From Nocardia flavorosea (GTDB taxonomy: Bacteria > Actinomycetota > Actinomycetes > Mycobacteriales > Mycobacteriaceae): a stretch of DNA of 64,000 bases. Position 1 is the first letter of the stretch. Each line of letters begins with the position of its first letter. Below the pieces are notes generated by a model that did not search any database, had not been told where the DNA came from, and saw only the letters and a program-made list of their open reading frames with translations. The stretch covers positions 1 to 64,000 of the forward strand of contig NZ_JADLQL010000002.1 in the NCBI RefSeq assembly GCF_015477805.1. Direction: 5' to 3'. The position numbers and the translations under genes were made by a program. Positions 11,223 through 22,919 of this stretch are shown here, one piece after another.

Positions 11223-12401
11223 CTACCCGGACCCCGTAGCCGACCCCGCCGCCTCCCGCCGCGCCTGCCGGCGCCACAAACCGGGAACAGCGGTCACGAC
11301 CAGCGCGAACAGGAAACCCGCGGCCATCAGCACCACGACCACGCGCCGATCCATCACCGAAGTGCCCACGGCGCCGAAAGCGAGGATGCCGACCCAGAGG
11401 TAGATCACCAGCACCACCCGGCGCTGCGAATGGCCGATCTGCAACAGCCGGTGATGCAGATGCATCTTGTCCGGTGTGGAGAAACTGACCCCCGCCCGCA
11501 CCCGGCGCACGATCGCCAGCAGCAGATCCAGCACCGGGATGAACATCACCGCACCCACCAGCAGCAGCGGCGAGAGCAGGCCGACGATATCGCGCGGCCC
11601 GTACCCCTGCAACGGGATCCGGCCGGACGCACTGGTGGATACGGCGGCCAGCACCAGCCCGATCAGCATGGAACCGGAATCACCCATGAAGATCCGGGCC
11701 GGGGAGAAATTATGCGGCAGGAAACCCAGACAGGCGCCCGCCATTGCGGCTGCCAGCAATGCGGGCGGATAACTGTCCACGGATCCGCCCTGCTCGGTGA
11801 GCAGACCGATCGCGAACGCGAAAACCGCCACCGAGGCGATCAGGCCCAGCCCCGCGGCCAATCCGTCCAGGCCGTCCACGAAATTCATGGCGTTGATCAA
11901 CGTTACCGCCACCCCGACCGTCACCAATCCACCCTGCAGGCTGTCCAGCACAACGGTGGAATTGTTGAACGGGTCGTAGATCAGGTACCAGCCCAGGCCC
12001 ATCACCGCCATCACCCCCGCGGCGGTGACCTGACCGGCGAATTTGGTGAGCGCGTCGAGACCCCACCGGTCGTCGACGATCCCGACCCCCACGATGATCG
12101 TCGCCGCCACCAGCACCGCGGCGATATCGGGCCGGTAGTCGAAACCGCGGCGCAGCGCCGGCAACTGATGGGCGAACAACACGGCCGCCACCACCCCGAT
12201 GTACATGCCGACCCCGCCCATCCGCGGAATCGGTTTCACATGCACATCCCGATCACGCGGAATGGCCACCGCACCGAACCCGATGGCCAGTGTCCGGATC
12301 CCGCCGGTCGCCAGGAAGGTGACCACCGCCGAGATCAACAGAACCAGCAGGAGTTCGCGCAGCGGGACAACCGCACCCGACCCGGTCATCGCACCGACCA
12401 C
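11223..12401 (-). CDS. wecA: Polyprenyl-phosphate GlcNAc-1-phosphate transferase WecA
   Basis: Polytopic enzyme (392 aa, about 11 helices) that moves GlcNAc-1-P from UDP-GlcNAc onto decaprenyl phosphate, starting the linkage unit that joins arabinogalactan to peptidoglycan. Family motifs are present: the DDRWGLD pair of Asp, NFVDGLDGLAAG, MGDSGSM, and the cytosolic loop HLHHRLL. The start at 12401 (MVGAMTGSG) is used, with the ATG four codons later an alternative. It lies 40 nt after the Sua5-type gene and just before the AtpI-like gene, as in mycobacteria (Rv1302). Confidence 0.94.
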   Translation of the reverse strand: MVGAMTGSGAVVPLRELLLVLLISAVVTFLATGGIRTLAIGFGAVAIPRDRDVHVKPIPRMGGVGMYIGVVAAVLFAHQLPALRRGFDYRPDIAAVLVAATIIVGVGIVDDRWGLDALTKFAGQVTAAGVMAVMGLGWYLIYDPFNNSTVVLDSLQGGLVTVGVAVTLINAMNFVDGLDGLAAGLGLIASVAVFAFAIGLLTEQGGSVDSYPPALLAAAMAGACLGFLPHNFSPARIFMGDSGSMLIGLVLAAVSTSASGRIPLQGYGPRDIVGLLSPLLLVGAVMFIPVLDLLLAIVRRVRAGVSFSTPDKMHLHHRLLQIGHSQRRVVLVIYLWVGILAFGAVGTSVMDRRVVVVLMAAGFLFALVVTAVPGLWRRQARREAAGSATGSG

Positions 12402-12441
12402 CCCGTCACCGCGGGTACTGCCTTCGCGCAGCCCGGAACAC

Positions 12442-13107
12442 TCACTGCGCGACGGATCCGATCAACGCCTGGGGTGTGGTTCCGAGCACCTCGGCGACGG
12501 CCTCGGTGGACACGGCGCCCGCACGCAGAATACGCGGCTGATCGCCGGTCAGATCCACGATGGTCGAAGCGGTGGCGTGCTGCGCCGGACCGCCGTCGAG
12601 ATAGACACCCACCAGGGAACCGAGCTGCGCACGCGCCTCGTCCACGTTCCCGGCCGCGGGCCGACCGGAGATATTGGCGCTCGATACGGCCAGCGGACCC
12701 ACCTCCTGGAGCAACTCCAGCGCCACCGGATGCAACGGCATGCGCAGCATCACCGTGCCGCGCGCGTCACCGAGATCCCATGCCAGCGACGGCGCCTGCT
12801 GCACCACGATGCTCAAACCACCCGGCCAGAACGCCCGGATGAGATCGCGCGCCTGCGGCCGCACCGAAAAGACCAGGCCATCGATGGTGTTCCACGACCC
12901 CACCAGCACCGGCACCGGCATATCCCGGCCCCGCCCCTTCGCCGCCAGCAGCGATGCCACGGCCGCCGAATCGAATGCGTCGGCCGCGATACCGTAAACC
13001 GTATCGGTAGGCACCACGACCAACCGGCCCGATCTCAGAGCACTGGTGGCCGCGGCCAGGCCGGCGGCACGCGAATCGGGGTCGGCGCAGTCGTAGACGG
13101 TACTCAC
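12442..13107 (-). CDS. L-threonylcarbamoyladenylate synthase (Sua5/YwlC/YrdC family)
   Basis: Makes threonylcarbamoyl-AMP from Thr, bicarbonate and ATP, the first step of t6A modification at position 37 of ANN-decoding tRNAs. The 221-aa protein has the YrdC fold motifs VVPTDTVYGIAADAF, a KGRGRDMPVPVLV loop, FWPGGLSIVV and VSSANISGRPA. It lacks the C-terminal Sua5 domain and so is the short form. The GTG start gives MSTVYDCADP. A degenerate copy of an intergenic repeat sits directly upstream. Confidence 0.93.
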   Translation of the reverse strand: MSTVYDCADPDSRAAGLAAATSALRSGRLVVVPTDTVYGIAADAFDSAAVASLLAAKGRGRDMPVPVLVGSWNTIDGLVFSVRPQARDLIRAFWPGGLSIVVQQAPSLAWDLGDARGTVMLRMPLHPVALELLQEVGPLAVSSANISGRPAAGNVDEARAQLGSLVGVYLDGGPAQHATASTIVDLTGDQPRILRAGAVSTEAVAEVLGTTPQALIGSVAQ

Positions 13108-13831
13108 GGCAACAATCGTATTGCGCCCCCTCCGGCTGTGCCGGTTTCGGCCCCCTCGACCCTCGACGCCGGGAGTCCGCGGCCTCGCTCACGCACAGGC
13201 AGTGTCCGGCCGGGCGAGATTGCGCCGCGCGGTATCCACTGCCGGACGACGGGTCGCAGCGTCGGTGCCGAGGCCCGAATTCCACCGGGCACTCGTCGAC
13301 GCCGGGACCGCGTCGACCCGGATGTATCCGGCGACGCCGCCGCGTCCGGCCGGACACCCGAGCTCGGCAAACGCCGACCGAAAGCTTGGGGGCACCGGTT
13401 CCGGCGAATCCTGCGATGCGCAGACAAACCGACCCGATCAGCGGCGGCACTCGTAGTGGAACGCGTCCACGGAACGAGGAGACTTCGGAGCCGTTCGAGA
13501 ACCCGCTGCGGGGCCGGTTGCGATCACAGACGGGGAGGCGCGGCGGAGGCCGGACATACGACCGGTACCCGCCGGGTATCGGCCTGTTCCGGCTGCGCTG
13601 TGCGTCACAGACCGCCCTTACGTCTCTCGGCCGCCCCTGCCACCGGCCGGCGCGCGACAGCAGGGAGCCGGACCGGACAGCACCGGGACCGCCATGCGGC
13701 CGGCCCGTGAGAAAACGCAGCGCAGCAGGCGGCCACCACGGGCCGGCGACGTCGGCTGTGGAGTCACCGCCCGCGTGCGCTGCGGCACCGCCTCTACCCC
13801 AGGCGACCCTTCGCGCCCGATCACCGCCGGC
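13108..13831 (-). other. 724-bp gap between prmC and the Sua5-type gene, no gene seen
   Basis: None of the six frames gives a family-like protein; the open frames are Arg/Pro/Gly-rich and have no plausible RBS. In mycobacteria prmC and the sua5 gene are nearly adjacent, so this is extra sequence. The end next to the Sua5-type gene has a degenerate copy of a repeat also found upstream of prmC, and a small inverted repeat (GTCGACG/CGTCGAC) is present near 13300. It may be decayed DNA. Confidence 0.5.
13113..13160 (-). repeat. Intergenic repeat copy 1 (degenerate), upstream of the Sua5-type gene
   Basis: The minus strand reads GGGGGCCGAAACC, then a diverged middle, then GGGCGCAATACGA, ending a few bases before the GTG start. 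It matches the ends of the copies at 14722-14770 and 16297-16345 but has lost the central GCGCCG/CGGCGC stem. Confidence 0.45.
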
Positions 13832-14716
13832 TCAGGCAGGCGGCGCCGACGACACAGCCGCCACGAAGCGCGGCTTCCCGGCCAGATCGGGGTGTTCGGC
13901 GATATCACCGAATCGGCCGTCGGCGGCCAGCAGACGGGCCAGTTCACCGCCGTTGCTGTCGTCGTGTTCGATCGCCACGCCGCCGCCCGGACGCAGGAGC
14001 CGGCCGATGAGCGGCACCATCGGGCGGACCACATCCAGGCCGTCGGGGCCCGCGAACAGCGCACGGTGTGGGTCGTGCTCGGCCACCTCAGGCGACAACT
14101 GCGCGTCTTCCGGGATATAGGGCGGGTTGGCGACGACGATATCCACCCGGCCGTTCAATTCGGTCAGCAGATCGGGATCGGTGACATCGGCATGATGCAG
14201 GGTGATCGGGGTATCACCGGCCGCGCTGCGCACGTCGGCGTTGCGGCGGGCCCAGCGCAAGGCGTCCGGGTCCAGCTCCACCGCATGGACCTCGGCGTCC
14301 GGGCGAGCGTGTGCGATAGCCAGCGCCAGGGCGCCCGAACCTGTGCACAGGTCCACCGCGATCGGGGTGTGGTCGTGCCGGACCGCCTCCAGCCGGGCCA
14401 GCGCCCAGGCGAACAGCAACTCGGTTTCCGGGCGGGGAACGAAGACCCCGGGACCGACCTCGAGATCTATCTCACCCATGGACGACCGTCCCGTCAGATG
14501 CTGTAGCGGTACGCGCTCGGCCCGGCGGGCGACCAGCTCACGGTAAGTGGCGAGTTGCTCGGGATCGATCAGCGGTGCGAGCAGCAGCCGGCCTCTCTCC
14601 ACCCCCAGCACATGCGCGGCGAGTTGTTCGGCGTCGGCGCGCGGGCTCGCCACGCCGGCTGTCCGGAGGATCTCGATTGCCTCGACGAGCACGGGGCGCA
14701 ACTGCACACGGGTCAC
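13832..14716 (-). CDS. prmC: Peptide chain release factor N5-glutamine methyltransferase PrmC
   Basis: SAM-dependent methyltransferase that methylates the Gln of the GGQ motif in RF1/RF2. The 294-aa protein has an N-terminal helical release-factor binding domain, the SAM motif VDLCTGSGALALAIA and the NPPY catalytic motif in VDIVVANPPYIPED. GTG at 14716 (VTRVQLRPVLVEAIEILR) was chosen because residues before it are low-complexity and coincide with an intergenic repeat. It lies downstream of prfA, the gene for its substrate RF1. Confidence 0.94.
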   Translation of the reverse strand: MTRVQLRPVLVEAIEILRTAGVASPRADAEQLAAHVLGVERGRLLLAPLIDPEQLATYRELVARRAERVPLQHLTGRSSMGEIDLEVGPGVFVPRPETELLFAWALARLEAVRHDHTPIAVDLCTGSGALALAIAHARPDAEVHAVELDPDALRWARRNADVRSAAGDTPITLHHADVTDPDLLTELNGRVDIVVANPPYIPEDAQLSPEVAEHDPHRALFAGPDGLDVVRPMVPLIGRLLRPGGGVAIEHDDSNGGELARLLAADGRFGDIAEHPDLAGKPRFVAAVSSAPPA

Positions 14717-15065
14717 TGTGTCATTTTGCGCCGCCTGCGTCGGCGCGGGTTTCGGCCCCCTCGGCGCGGTCCGGGCGGCATCCTCTTGTTCGGCAGGGTT
14801 TCGGACGAACCCACGAGCGCGTTCGGTCGAGGTCGGCCCGGCGGGCCGGTGTGCGGGCGCTGTGTCGCGACCAGCCGACGCGCCGGTGGCGGCTGCCGAG
14901 CGGACCGACGCCATCGGTCGCGGGCCGGACGAGGCCGCCTATGTCACGGGTGCCGACTCGGCCGGCCCATGTTCGCAGAGCCACATCCGGCCATCGGATT
15001 TCCGGCCGTAGCCGCCGAATAGCGACCCCGGGCTCGCAGGTGCCGTACCGCGGGGCTCGAATGGG
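14717..15065 (-). other. 349-bp gap between prfA and prmC
   Basis: No gene is supported. The gap contains repeat copy 2 next to the prmC start. The rest is GC-rich sequence with no family-like open frame. Whether prmC is still co-transcribed with prfA across the gap cannot be told from sequence. Confidence 0.5.
14722..14770 (-). repeat. Intergenic repeat copy 2, immediately upstream of prmC
   Basis: The minus strand reads GGGCCGAAACCCGCGCCGA and continues CGCAGGCGGCGCAAAATGA. The internal GCGCCG/CGGCGC pair can form a 6-bp stem with a 7-nt loop. About 41 of 48 positions agree with copy 3 (16297-16345) on the opposite strand, and the similarity runs right up to the prmC GTG codon. Confidence 0.7.
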
Positions 15066-16145
15066 TTATTCGGCCGCCATCCGGGCGTTGCGATCGGCGG
15101 TGCCGAGGGCGTCCAGGAGGGCGTCCATATCGCCGTTGAGCACGGCGTCGAGGTTATGTGCCTTGTAGCCGATGCGGTGGTCGGCGATGCGGTTCTCCGG
15201 GAAGTTGTAGGTGCGGATCCGCTCCGAACGGTCGACGGTGCGGATCTGGCTGGCCCGGCCCTCCGCAGCTTCCTGCTCGGCCTGTTCCTCCGCGAGGGCC
15301 TGCAAGCGGGCGGCCAGCACCTGCATGGCGCGGGCCTTGTTCTGGAGCTGGGAGCGTTCGTTCTGGCAAGTGACGACGATACCGGTGGGCAGGTGGGTGA
15401 TCCGGACCGCCGAATCGGTGGTGTTCACACCCTGGCCGCCTTTACCGGACGAGCGGTAGACGTCGACACGCAGATCGTTCTCGTCGATCTGCACCTCTTC
15501 CACCTCGTCGGGTTCGGGGTAGATGAGCACGCCGGCCGCCGACGTATGCACCCGGCCCTGCGATTCGGTCACCGGCACCCGCTGGACCCGGTGCACCCCG
15601 CCCTCGAACTTGAACCGCGACCACACCCCGTCGCGCGCGGCATCGCGGCTCTTGATCGACAGAGTGGCTTCTTTGTAGCCGCCCAGATCGGAGAACGCCG
15701 CGTCGAGCACCTCGACCTTCCAGCCGTGGCGTTCGGCGTAGCGGATGTACATGCGGGCGAGGTCGGCGGCGAACAGCGCCGATTCCTCACCGCCCTCACC
15801 GGATTTCACCTCCAGCACCACATCGTCACCGTCGTGCGGGTCACGCGGCGCGAGCAGATCGGCCAGCTGGGTCTCCAGCTCTTCGAGCTGTTGCTCCAAC
15901 GCGGGCACCTCCGCCGCGAACGCCGGATCGTCGGCGGCCAGTTCGCGCGCCGCCTCCAGATCGTCACGGGTGGCGGCAAGTTTTTTGTACGTCGTCATCA
16001 CCGGCGCGAGTTCGGCGAACCGCTTGCCCACCCGCCGGGCCGCCCCCGGATCGTTGTGCAGCGCGGGATCCGCCAGCTGGGCCTCCAGCCCGGCGTACTC
16101 GGCCAGCACATCGTCGATCGCCGACGGTGCGGTCTTCTCGGCCAT
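15066..16145 (-). CDS. prfA: Peptide chain release factor 1
   Basis: RF1 reads UAA/UAG stop codons and triggers peptidyl-tRNA hydrolysis. The 359-aa protein has the GGQ catalytic motif in [20 protein letters not shown] and the [15 protein letters not shown] segment around the codon-recognition domain. Its Ala/Glu-rich N-terminal helical domain is of normal size. The start [12 protein letters not shown] is preceded by GGAGACC. Its modifying enzyme PrmC is the next gene. Confidence 0.96.
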   Translation of the reverse strand: MAEKTAPSAIDDVLAEYAGLEAQLADPALHNDPGAARRVGKRFAELAPVMTTYKKLAATRDDLEAARELAADDPAFAAEVPALEQQLEELETQLADLLAPRDPHDGDDVVLEVKSGEGGEESALFAADLARMYIRYAERHGWKVEVLDAAFSDLGGYKEATLSIKSRDAARDGVWSRFKFEGGVHRVQRVPVTESQGRVHTSAAGVLIYPEPDEVEEVQIDENDLRVDVYRSSGKGGQGVNTTDSAVRITHLPTGIVVTCQNERSQLQNKARAMQVLAARLQALAEEQAEQEAAEGRASQIRTVDRSERIRTYNFPENRIADHRIGYKAHNLDAVLNGDMDALLDALGTADRNARMAAE

Positions 16146-16296
16146 ACAGGTCTCCTACCACGCAACTGATTCCGACGGGAAAGCAAAAACTTCGAGATTC
16201 CGGCCCCCGTACCGACCCCGACAGCAGCGCCGAACTCACCAACCCGACGCGCAAACCGTGGTGCCGAGTCCAGCGAGGCCCGCGGAGGTTCGGTCC

Positions 16297-16345
16297 GCGA
16301 GGGCCAGAACCCGCGCCGTCGCAGGCGGCGCAAAACAACACAGCA
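16297..16345 (+). repeat. Intergenic repeat copy 3, between prfA and rpmE, opposite orientation
   Basis: The plus strand reads GGGCCAGAACCCGCGCCGT then CGCAGGCGGCGCAAAACAA and ACACAGCAACC. It is nearly identical to copy 2 but on the other strand and not before any gene start, which argues for a mobile or recombining intergenic element rather than a gene-specific leader. Confidence 0.7.
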
Positions 16346-16390
16346 ACCTTCACGAACGGGCCGACCTCTCACCTTCCCGGCCGGCCCGTC

Positions 16391-16437
16391 AAAAACGCCA
16401 GCGCCCGGCCTGCACAAGGGCAGGACCGGGCGCTGGC
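16391..16437 (-). terminator. Intrinsic terminator after rpmE
   Basis: A perfect 12-bp stem (GCCAGCGCCCGG and complement) with an inner CCTGC/GCAGG stem is followed on the minus strand by GTTTTTG. This canonical hairpin plus U-run starts 8 nt after the rpmE stop. Confidence 0.88.
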
Positions 16438-16444
16438 GGGGAAG

Positions 16445-16678
16445 CTACTTGGCGTCGGCGTCGGCTTTCTTGGCGCGCTTGCCGTAGCGGGCCTCGAAGC
16501 GAGCCACACGACCACCGGTGTCCAGGATCTTCTGCTTGCCGGTGTAGAACGGGTGGCACTGCGAGCAGACCTCGACGGTGATATGCCCGGATTCCTTGGT
16601 GGAGCGGGTCTGGAAAGTGTTACCGCAGCCACAGACGACAGTGGTGTCGACGTAGGCCGGGTGGATTCCTGCCTTCAT
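16445..16678 (-). CDS. rpmE: 50S ribosomal protein L31 (zinc-binding form)
   Basis: 77-aa bacterial L31. Cys16, Cys18, Cys38 and Cys41 (VVCGCGNTF and [16 protein letters not shown]) form the zinc site, so this is the C+ paralogue rather than the zinc-independent one induced by zinc shortage. The basic tail [14 protein letters not shown] contacts rRNA. It lies downstream of rho behind a hairpin and is followed by a strong terminator. Confidence 0.97.
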   Translation of the reverse strand: MKAGIHPAYVDTTVVCGCGNTFQTRSTKESGHITVEVCSQCHPFYTGKQKILDTGGRVARFEARYGKRAKKADADAK

Positions 16679-16870
16679 GGATGTCCTCTCGATATTGGTC
16701 GCCGGGTCGCTCGCGTATGTCGTCGAACGTGAACCGGAACCGACTCAGGCGGGATTGTCTGCGCGGCTCGCAGACGCACGGCGCTCGATTATGCCAGAGC
16801 CACCGATGCCTGCTGAAACGCACCTCCCTGGGTTTTTGTTCCACCGGACCGGCGCTGATGCACACCCCGG

Positions 16871-16910
16871 AAAACGACCCGTGGGCCGACCTCGTCGAAG
16901 GCCGGCCCAC
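16871..16910 (-). terminator. Probable terminator after rho
   Basis: GTGGGCCG/CGGCCCAC forms an 8-bp stem, followed on the minus strand by GGGTCGTTTTC. It starts about 30 nt after the rho stop and separates rho from rpmE. Confidence 0.6.
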
Positions 16911-16938
16911 TCGGTGCCGAGTTCAGCGAGCGCACCGC

Positions 16939-19041
16939 TTACTCGTCCAGGGCTCCCGGTGCGGTCTTGGAGACCTGCATCAGGAATTCCAGGTTGTTCT
17001 TGCTCTTCTTCAACCGGTCGATCAGCAGATCGATCGCCTGGTGCGAATCCAGGCCGGACAGGACGCGGCGCAACTTGTGCAGGACCGCGGCTTCGTCCGG
17101 GCTGAGCAGCAGTTCGTCCTTACGGGTACCGGACGGATTGACGTCCACCGCCGGGAACACGCGCCGCTCGGCGATCTTGCGGTCGAGTTTGAGCTCGGCG
17201 TTGCCGGTGCCCTTGAACTCCTCGAAGATCACCGTGTCACCGGTCGAACCGGTTTCCACCATGGCGGTGGCGATGATCGTCAGCGAGCCGCCGTTCTCGA
17301 TATTGCGCGCCGCGCCGAGGAACCGCTTGGGCGGATACAGCGCGGTGGAATCGACACCACCGGACAGGATGCGTCCGGATGCCGGCGAGGAGTTGTTGTA
17401 GGCACGGCCCAGACGGGTGATCGAGTCGAGCAGGACCACCACGTCCTTACCCATTTCGACCAGGCGCTTGGCCCGCTCGATCGCCAGTTCGGCGACCGAG
17501 GTGTGGTCGGACGGCGGCCGGTCGAAGGTGGAGGCGATGACCTCACCCTTCACCGAACGCTGCATATCGGTGACCTCTTCGGGACGTTCGTCGACCAGCA
17601 CAACCATGAGATAGCACTCGGGGTTGTTGATCGCGATCGCGTTGGCGATGTCCTGCATGATCGTGGTCTTACCGGCCTTCGGCGGCGACACGATCAGAGC
17701 ACGCTGCCCCTTACCGATCGGCATGATCAGGTCGATGACCCGGGTGGTCAGCTTGTTCGGCTGGGTTTCCAGGCGCAGTCGCTGATTGGGGTACAGCGGG
17801 GTGAGCTTGTTGAAATCGGGCCGCCGTTTCGCCGAATCCACCTCGGCGCCGTTGACCGTGTCCAGGCGCACCAGTGGATCGAACTTCTGTCGCTGATTGG
17901 CCTGTTCACCCTCGCGCGGGGCACGCACCGCCCCGGTGATCGCGTCACCGCGGCGCAGGCCGTTCTTGCGGACCAGGTTCATCGAGACGTAGACGTCGTT
18001 CGGCCCGGCCAGGTAACCGGAGGTACGCACGAACGCGTAGTTGTCCAGGACATCGAGGATGCCCGCGACCGGCTGCAGAACGTCGTCTTCCCGGATCTCG
18101 GGCTCACGGGCCTCGCCGCCGCCCTCACGGTCGCGGCCGCGGCGGCGCTCACGGAACCGGCGACCCCGGCGACCGCGGCCGCCTTCTTCGTCGTCGCCGC
18201 CCCGGTTGTCGCCACCCCGATTACCACCGGAACCACGCTGATCGCCCTGGTTCTGCTGGCCACCCTGGTTCCGGTCGCGTCGACGTTCGCCCTGGTCGGA
18301 GTCCTTGCCGTCCTGTTTGGGCTCGGACTTGCCGCCGTCGGACCTGCCGCCGTCGGACTTGGCGTCGTCGGGACGCGTCTCGCCGGAATCACCGGCGTTC
18401 TTGCCCTGCTGATCGCGGCCGCGACGCTGCCGGCCGCGACCACGCTGGCCGGAATCCCGGCCGGTGTCCTCGGCGTCGCCGGATTTGTTCTCCGGTTTGG
18501 CATCGGCGGATTTGCTGTCGGCCGAGGTATCGCCCTTGGCGTCGGCGCGGGCCTTCGAATCGTCGGCCTTCGCGGCCGACGCGGTGCCGTTGGCGTTCGC
18601 CGCACCGTTGGTGGCGGCCGGCTTCTCAGCGCTCTTGGTATCGCCGGACGCACTATCCGTGCCGGTCGCGACCGGCGCGGGCGCGGGGGCTTCGACCGGA
18701 GCGGCGGCGGGCGCAGCCGCAGCCGTGGCCGGCGCGGACTCCGCGGACTTACGTTCCTTGGCAGCCTTCGCGCGAGTGTTGCGCTCCGCGGCGGCAGGTC
18801 TGCCGGCCTGGTTTTCCTTGATAGCGGCGATGAGATCACCCTTGCGCATACCGGAGGTGCCTCGAATTCCGAGTTCCCCCGCCAGTGCGCGCAACTGCGG
18901 CAACAACATTCCAGTCAGCCCCGATCCGATGTCGGTGTTTTCGCTCATCTTCGAAATCTGTCCGGAGTCACTTTCGCGGTTGCCCGAGGGTACGGAGTCG
19001 GATTCCACCCCGGGTGTCGCGAGCAGGTCCGTATCTGTCAC
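16939..19041 (-). CDS. rho: Transcription termination factor Rho
   Basis: RNA-dependent hexameric ATPase that releases RNA polymerase. About 700 aa. A short N-terminal SAP-like helical part (LLPQLRALAGELGIRG) is followed by a 240-residue Ala/Lys/Asp- then Arg/Gly-rich insertion typical of high-GC actinobacteria. The primary RNA-binding domain (YAFVRTSGYLAGPNDVYVS) and the ATPase core with Walker A PPKAGKTT (about 455) come next, then Walker B VVVLLDSITRLGR. The GTG start (MTDTDLLATPG) follows GGAAAGGATCTCC; the longer open frame upstream is leader. The large insertion probably adds RNA affinity. Confidence 0.95.
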   Translation of the reverse strand: MTDTDLLATPGVESDSVPSGNRESDSGQISKMSENTDIGSGLTGMLLPQLRALAGELGIRGTSGMRKGDLIAAIKENQAGRPAAAERNTRAKAAKERKSAESAPATAAAAPAAAPVEAPAPAPVATGTDSASGDTKSAEKPAATNGAANANGTASAAKADDSKARADAKGDTSADSKSADAKPENKSGDAEDTGRDSGQRGRGRQRRGRDQQGKNAGDSGETRPDDAKSDGGRSDGGKSEPKQDGKDSDQGERRRDRNQGGQQNQGDQRGSGGNRGGDNRGGDDEEGGRGRRGRRFRERRRGRDREGGGEAREPEIREDDVLQPVAGILDVLDNYAFVRTSGYLAGPNDVYVSMNLVRKNGLRRGDAITGAVRAPREGEQANQRQKFDPLVRLDTVNGAEVDSAKRRPDFNKLTPLYPNQRLRLETQPNKLTTRVIDLIMPIGKGQRALIVSPPKAGKTTIMQDIANAIAINNPECYLMVVLVDERPEEVTDMQRSVKGEVIASTFDRPPSDHTSVAELAIERAKRLVEMGKDVVVLLDSITRLGRAYNNSSPASGRILSGGVDSTALYPPKRFLGAARNIENGGSLTIIATAMVETGSTGDTVIFEEFKGTGNAELKLDRKIAERRVFPAVDVNPSGTRKDELLLSPDEAAVLHKLRRVLSGLDSHQAIDLLIDRLKKSKNNLEFLMQVSKTAPGALDE

Positions 19042-19354
19042 GGAGATCCTTTCCTTCCCTCGATGGCCGTGTGCTGTGTCGAGGGTTTCGTTCCGTAGCC
19101 CGATCTCGCTGCCGGACTCGGATTTGTAGCCGTATCGCCTGCCCCTCCGGGACCGGGTGCTTCGCCACCGAGGAAAATGGTGGAAGAGATCATTCCAGGT
19201 CAGAGGCTGCGCGGCACCCCCATGGCATGGAGGCTCGAGCCTGGAGCCTGCTGGAGCGATTGCCCTGATGAAGCACCGGCGTCTGATGCGCGCGATGTAC
19301 GGACCTGCCCAGGATAGCGGGCAACTACGAACCTCGGCAAGACGGACGCGCCCG
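19042..19354 (-). other. Rho leader and promoter region
   Basis: 313 bases between the thrB stop and the rho start with no gene. Long rho leaders are commonly used for Rho autoregulation. A TATCCT hexamer close to the thrB end of the gap, read on the minus strand, is a possible -10. No clear hairpin terminator for thrB was seen. Confidence 0.4.
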
Positions 19355-21518
<2,164 letters not shown>

Positions 21519-21522
<4 letters not shown>

Positions 21523-22919
21523 TCTTCGGTGCCTTCCAATCTCAGAACGCTGGTGACAGATGTGACGGATTCCATATCCGCGAGTGCGGCCACGGTTTCG
21601 GCCAGCGCCGACTCCGTCGCCAGGTGGGTGACCACGACGAGCCGTGCCCGGTCATCGTGCCCCTCCTGCCGGACGGTGGAGATACTGACCCCGTGCTCGG
21701 CGAATTTACCCGCCACCCGGGCCAGCACACCGGGACGGTCTTCGACCTTCAAGTTCACGTGGTAGCGGGTGGGTGTATCGCCCATCGGCGCGATCGGCAG
21801 CGCCGCGTAGACGGATTCACCGGGCGCCCGGCCACCGAAGAACTTGTTGCGCGCGGCCATCACCAGATCACCCAGCACCGCCGAGGCGGTGGGCGCACCA
21901 CCGGCGCCCTGACCGTAGAACATCAGCCGACCGGCGTTCTCGGCCTCGACGACCACCGCGTTGAATGCCCCGCTGACCGTGGCCAGCGGATGTTTGCGCG
22001 GAATCAGGGCCGGATAGACCCGCACCGAAACCCGTTCCTTACCGCCCTCCGCCGGCCCCGGCTCCCCCGGTCCGGCCGGAACCCGTTCGCAGATCGCGAG
22101 CAGCTTCACGGCGCAGTTCACCGCGGAGGCGGTTTCCAGATCCTCGGAGGTGATCGTGGAAATGCCCTGCCGGAACACATCGGCGGCCGTCACCCGGGTG
22201 TGGAAGGCGAGCGAGGCGAGGATGGCAGCCTTGGCGGCGGCGTCGTAGCCCTCGACATCGGCGGTCGGATCGGCTTCGGCGTACCCGAGGCGGGTGGCTT
22301 CGGCGAGGGTCTCGTCGTAGTCCGCGCCGGTTTCGTCCATGGCGGACAGGATGAAGTTCGTGGTGCCGTTGACGATGCCGACCACCCGGTTGACCCGGTC
22401 GCCGGACAGCGACTGGATCAGCGGCCGCACCACCGGAATGGCCCCGGCGACCGCGGCCTCGAAGTAGAGATCGGCGCGGCTGCGTTCGGCCGCGGCAGCC
22501 AACTCCCCGGTGTAGTCGGCCAGCAGCGCCTTGTTGGCGGTGACCACGGATTTACCGGCGTTGAGCGCGGCCAGGATGAGCGCACGAGCCGGGTCGATAC
22601 CGCCGATGACCTCGACCACCACATCGACATCGGACCGGGCGACCAGGCCCTCGGCGTCGGTGGTCAGCAGTTCGGCGGGCACACCGCGGTCCCGGTCGAG
22701 GCTGCGTACCGCGACCCCGCGCAGGGTCACCGGTGCGCCGACCCGCGCCTGCAGATCGTCGGCGTGCTCGCGCAGAATCCGCACGACCTCGCTGCCCACA
22801 TTGCCCATACCCAGTACCGCGACCCCAATGGGCCGATCCGGCCCCCACTGGCCCGGTACGACATCGTGCACCGCGGGCACGCTCACCTCGGGCATATCCG
22901 CCCCTTTCGTCGCGTCCAT
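21519..22919 (-). CDS. hom: Homoserine dehydrogenase
   Basis: NAD(P)H-dependent reduction of aspartate semialdehyde to homoserine, the branch point to Thr and Met. 466 aa from the start used. The Rossmann motif is [14 protein letters not shown], the catalytic region [20 protein letters not shown] contains the substrate-binding acids, and a C-terminal ACT domain begins about [19 protein letters not shown], giving threonine feedback control. ATG at 22919 overlaps the lysA stop (TGATG). MPEVSVPAV at 22895, behind AAGGGGCGGAT, is an equally good start. Confidence 0.95.

Noticed and set aside
13108..13831. A gene in the large prmC/Sua5-type gap
   Set aside because: All frames are low-complexity, lack an RBS, and change character abruptly; no family resemblance.
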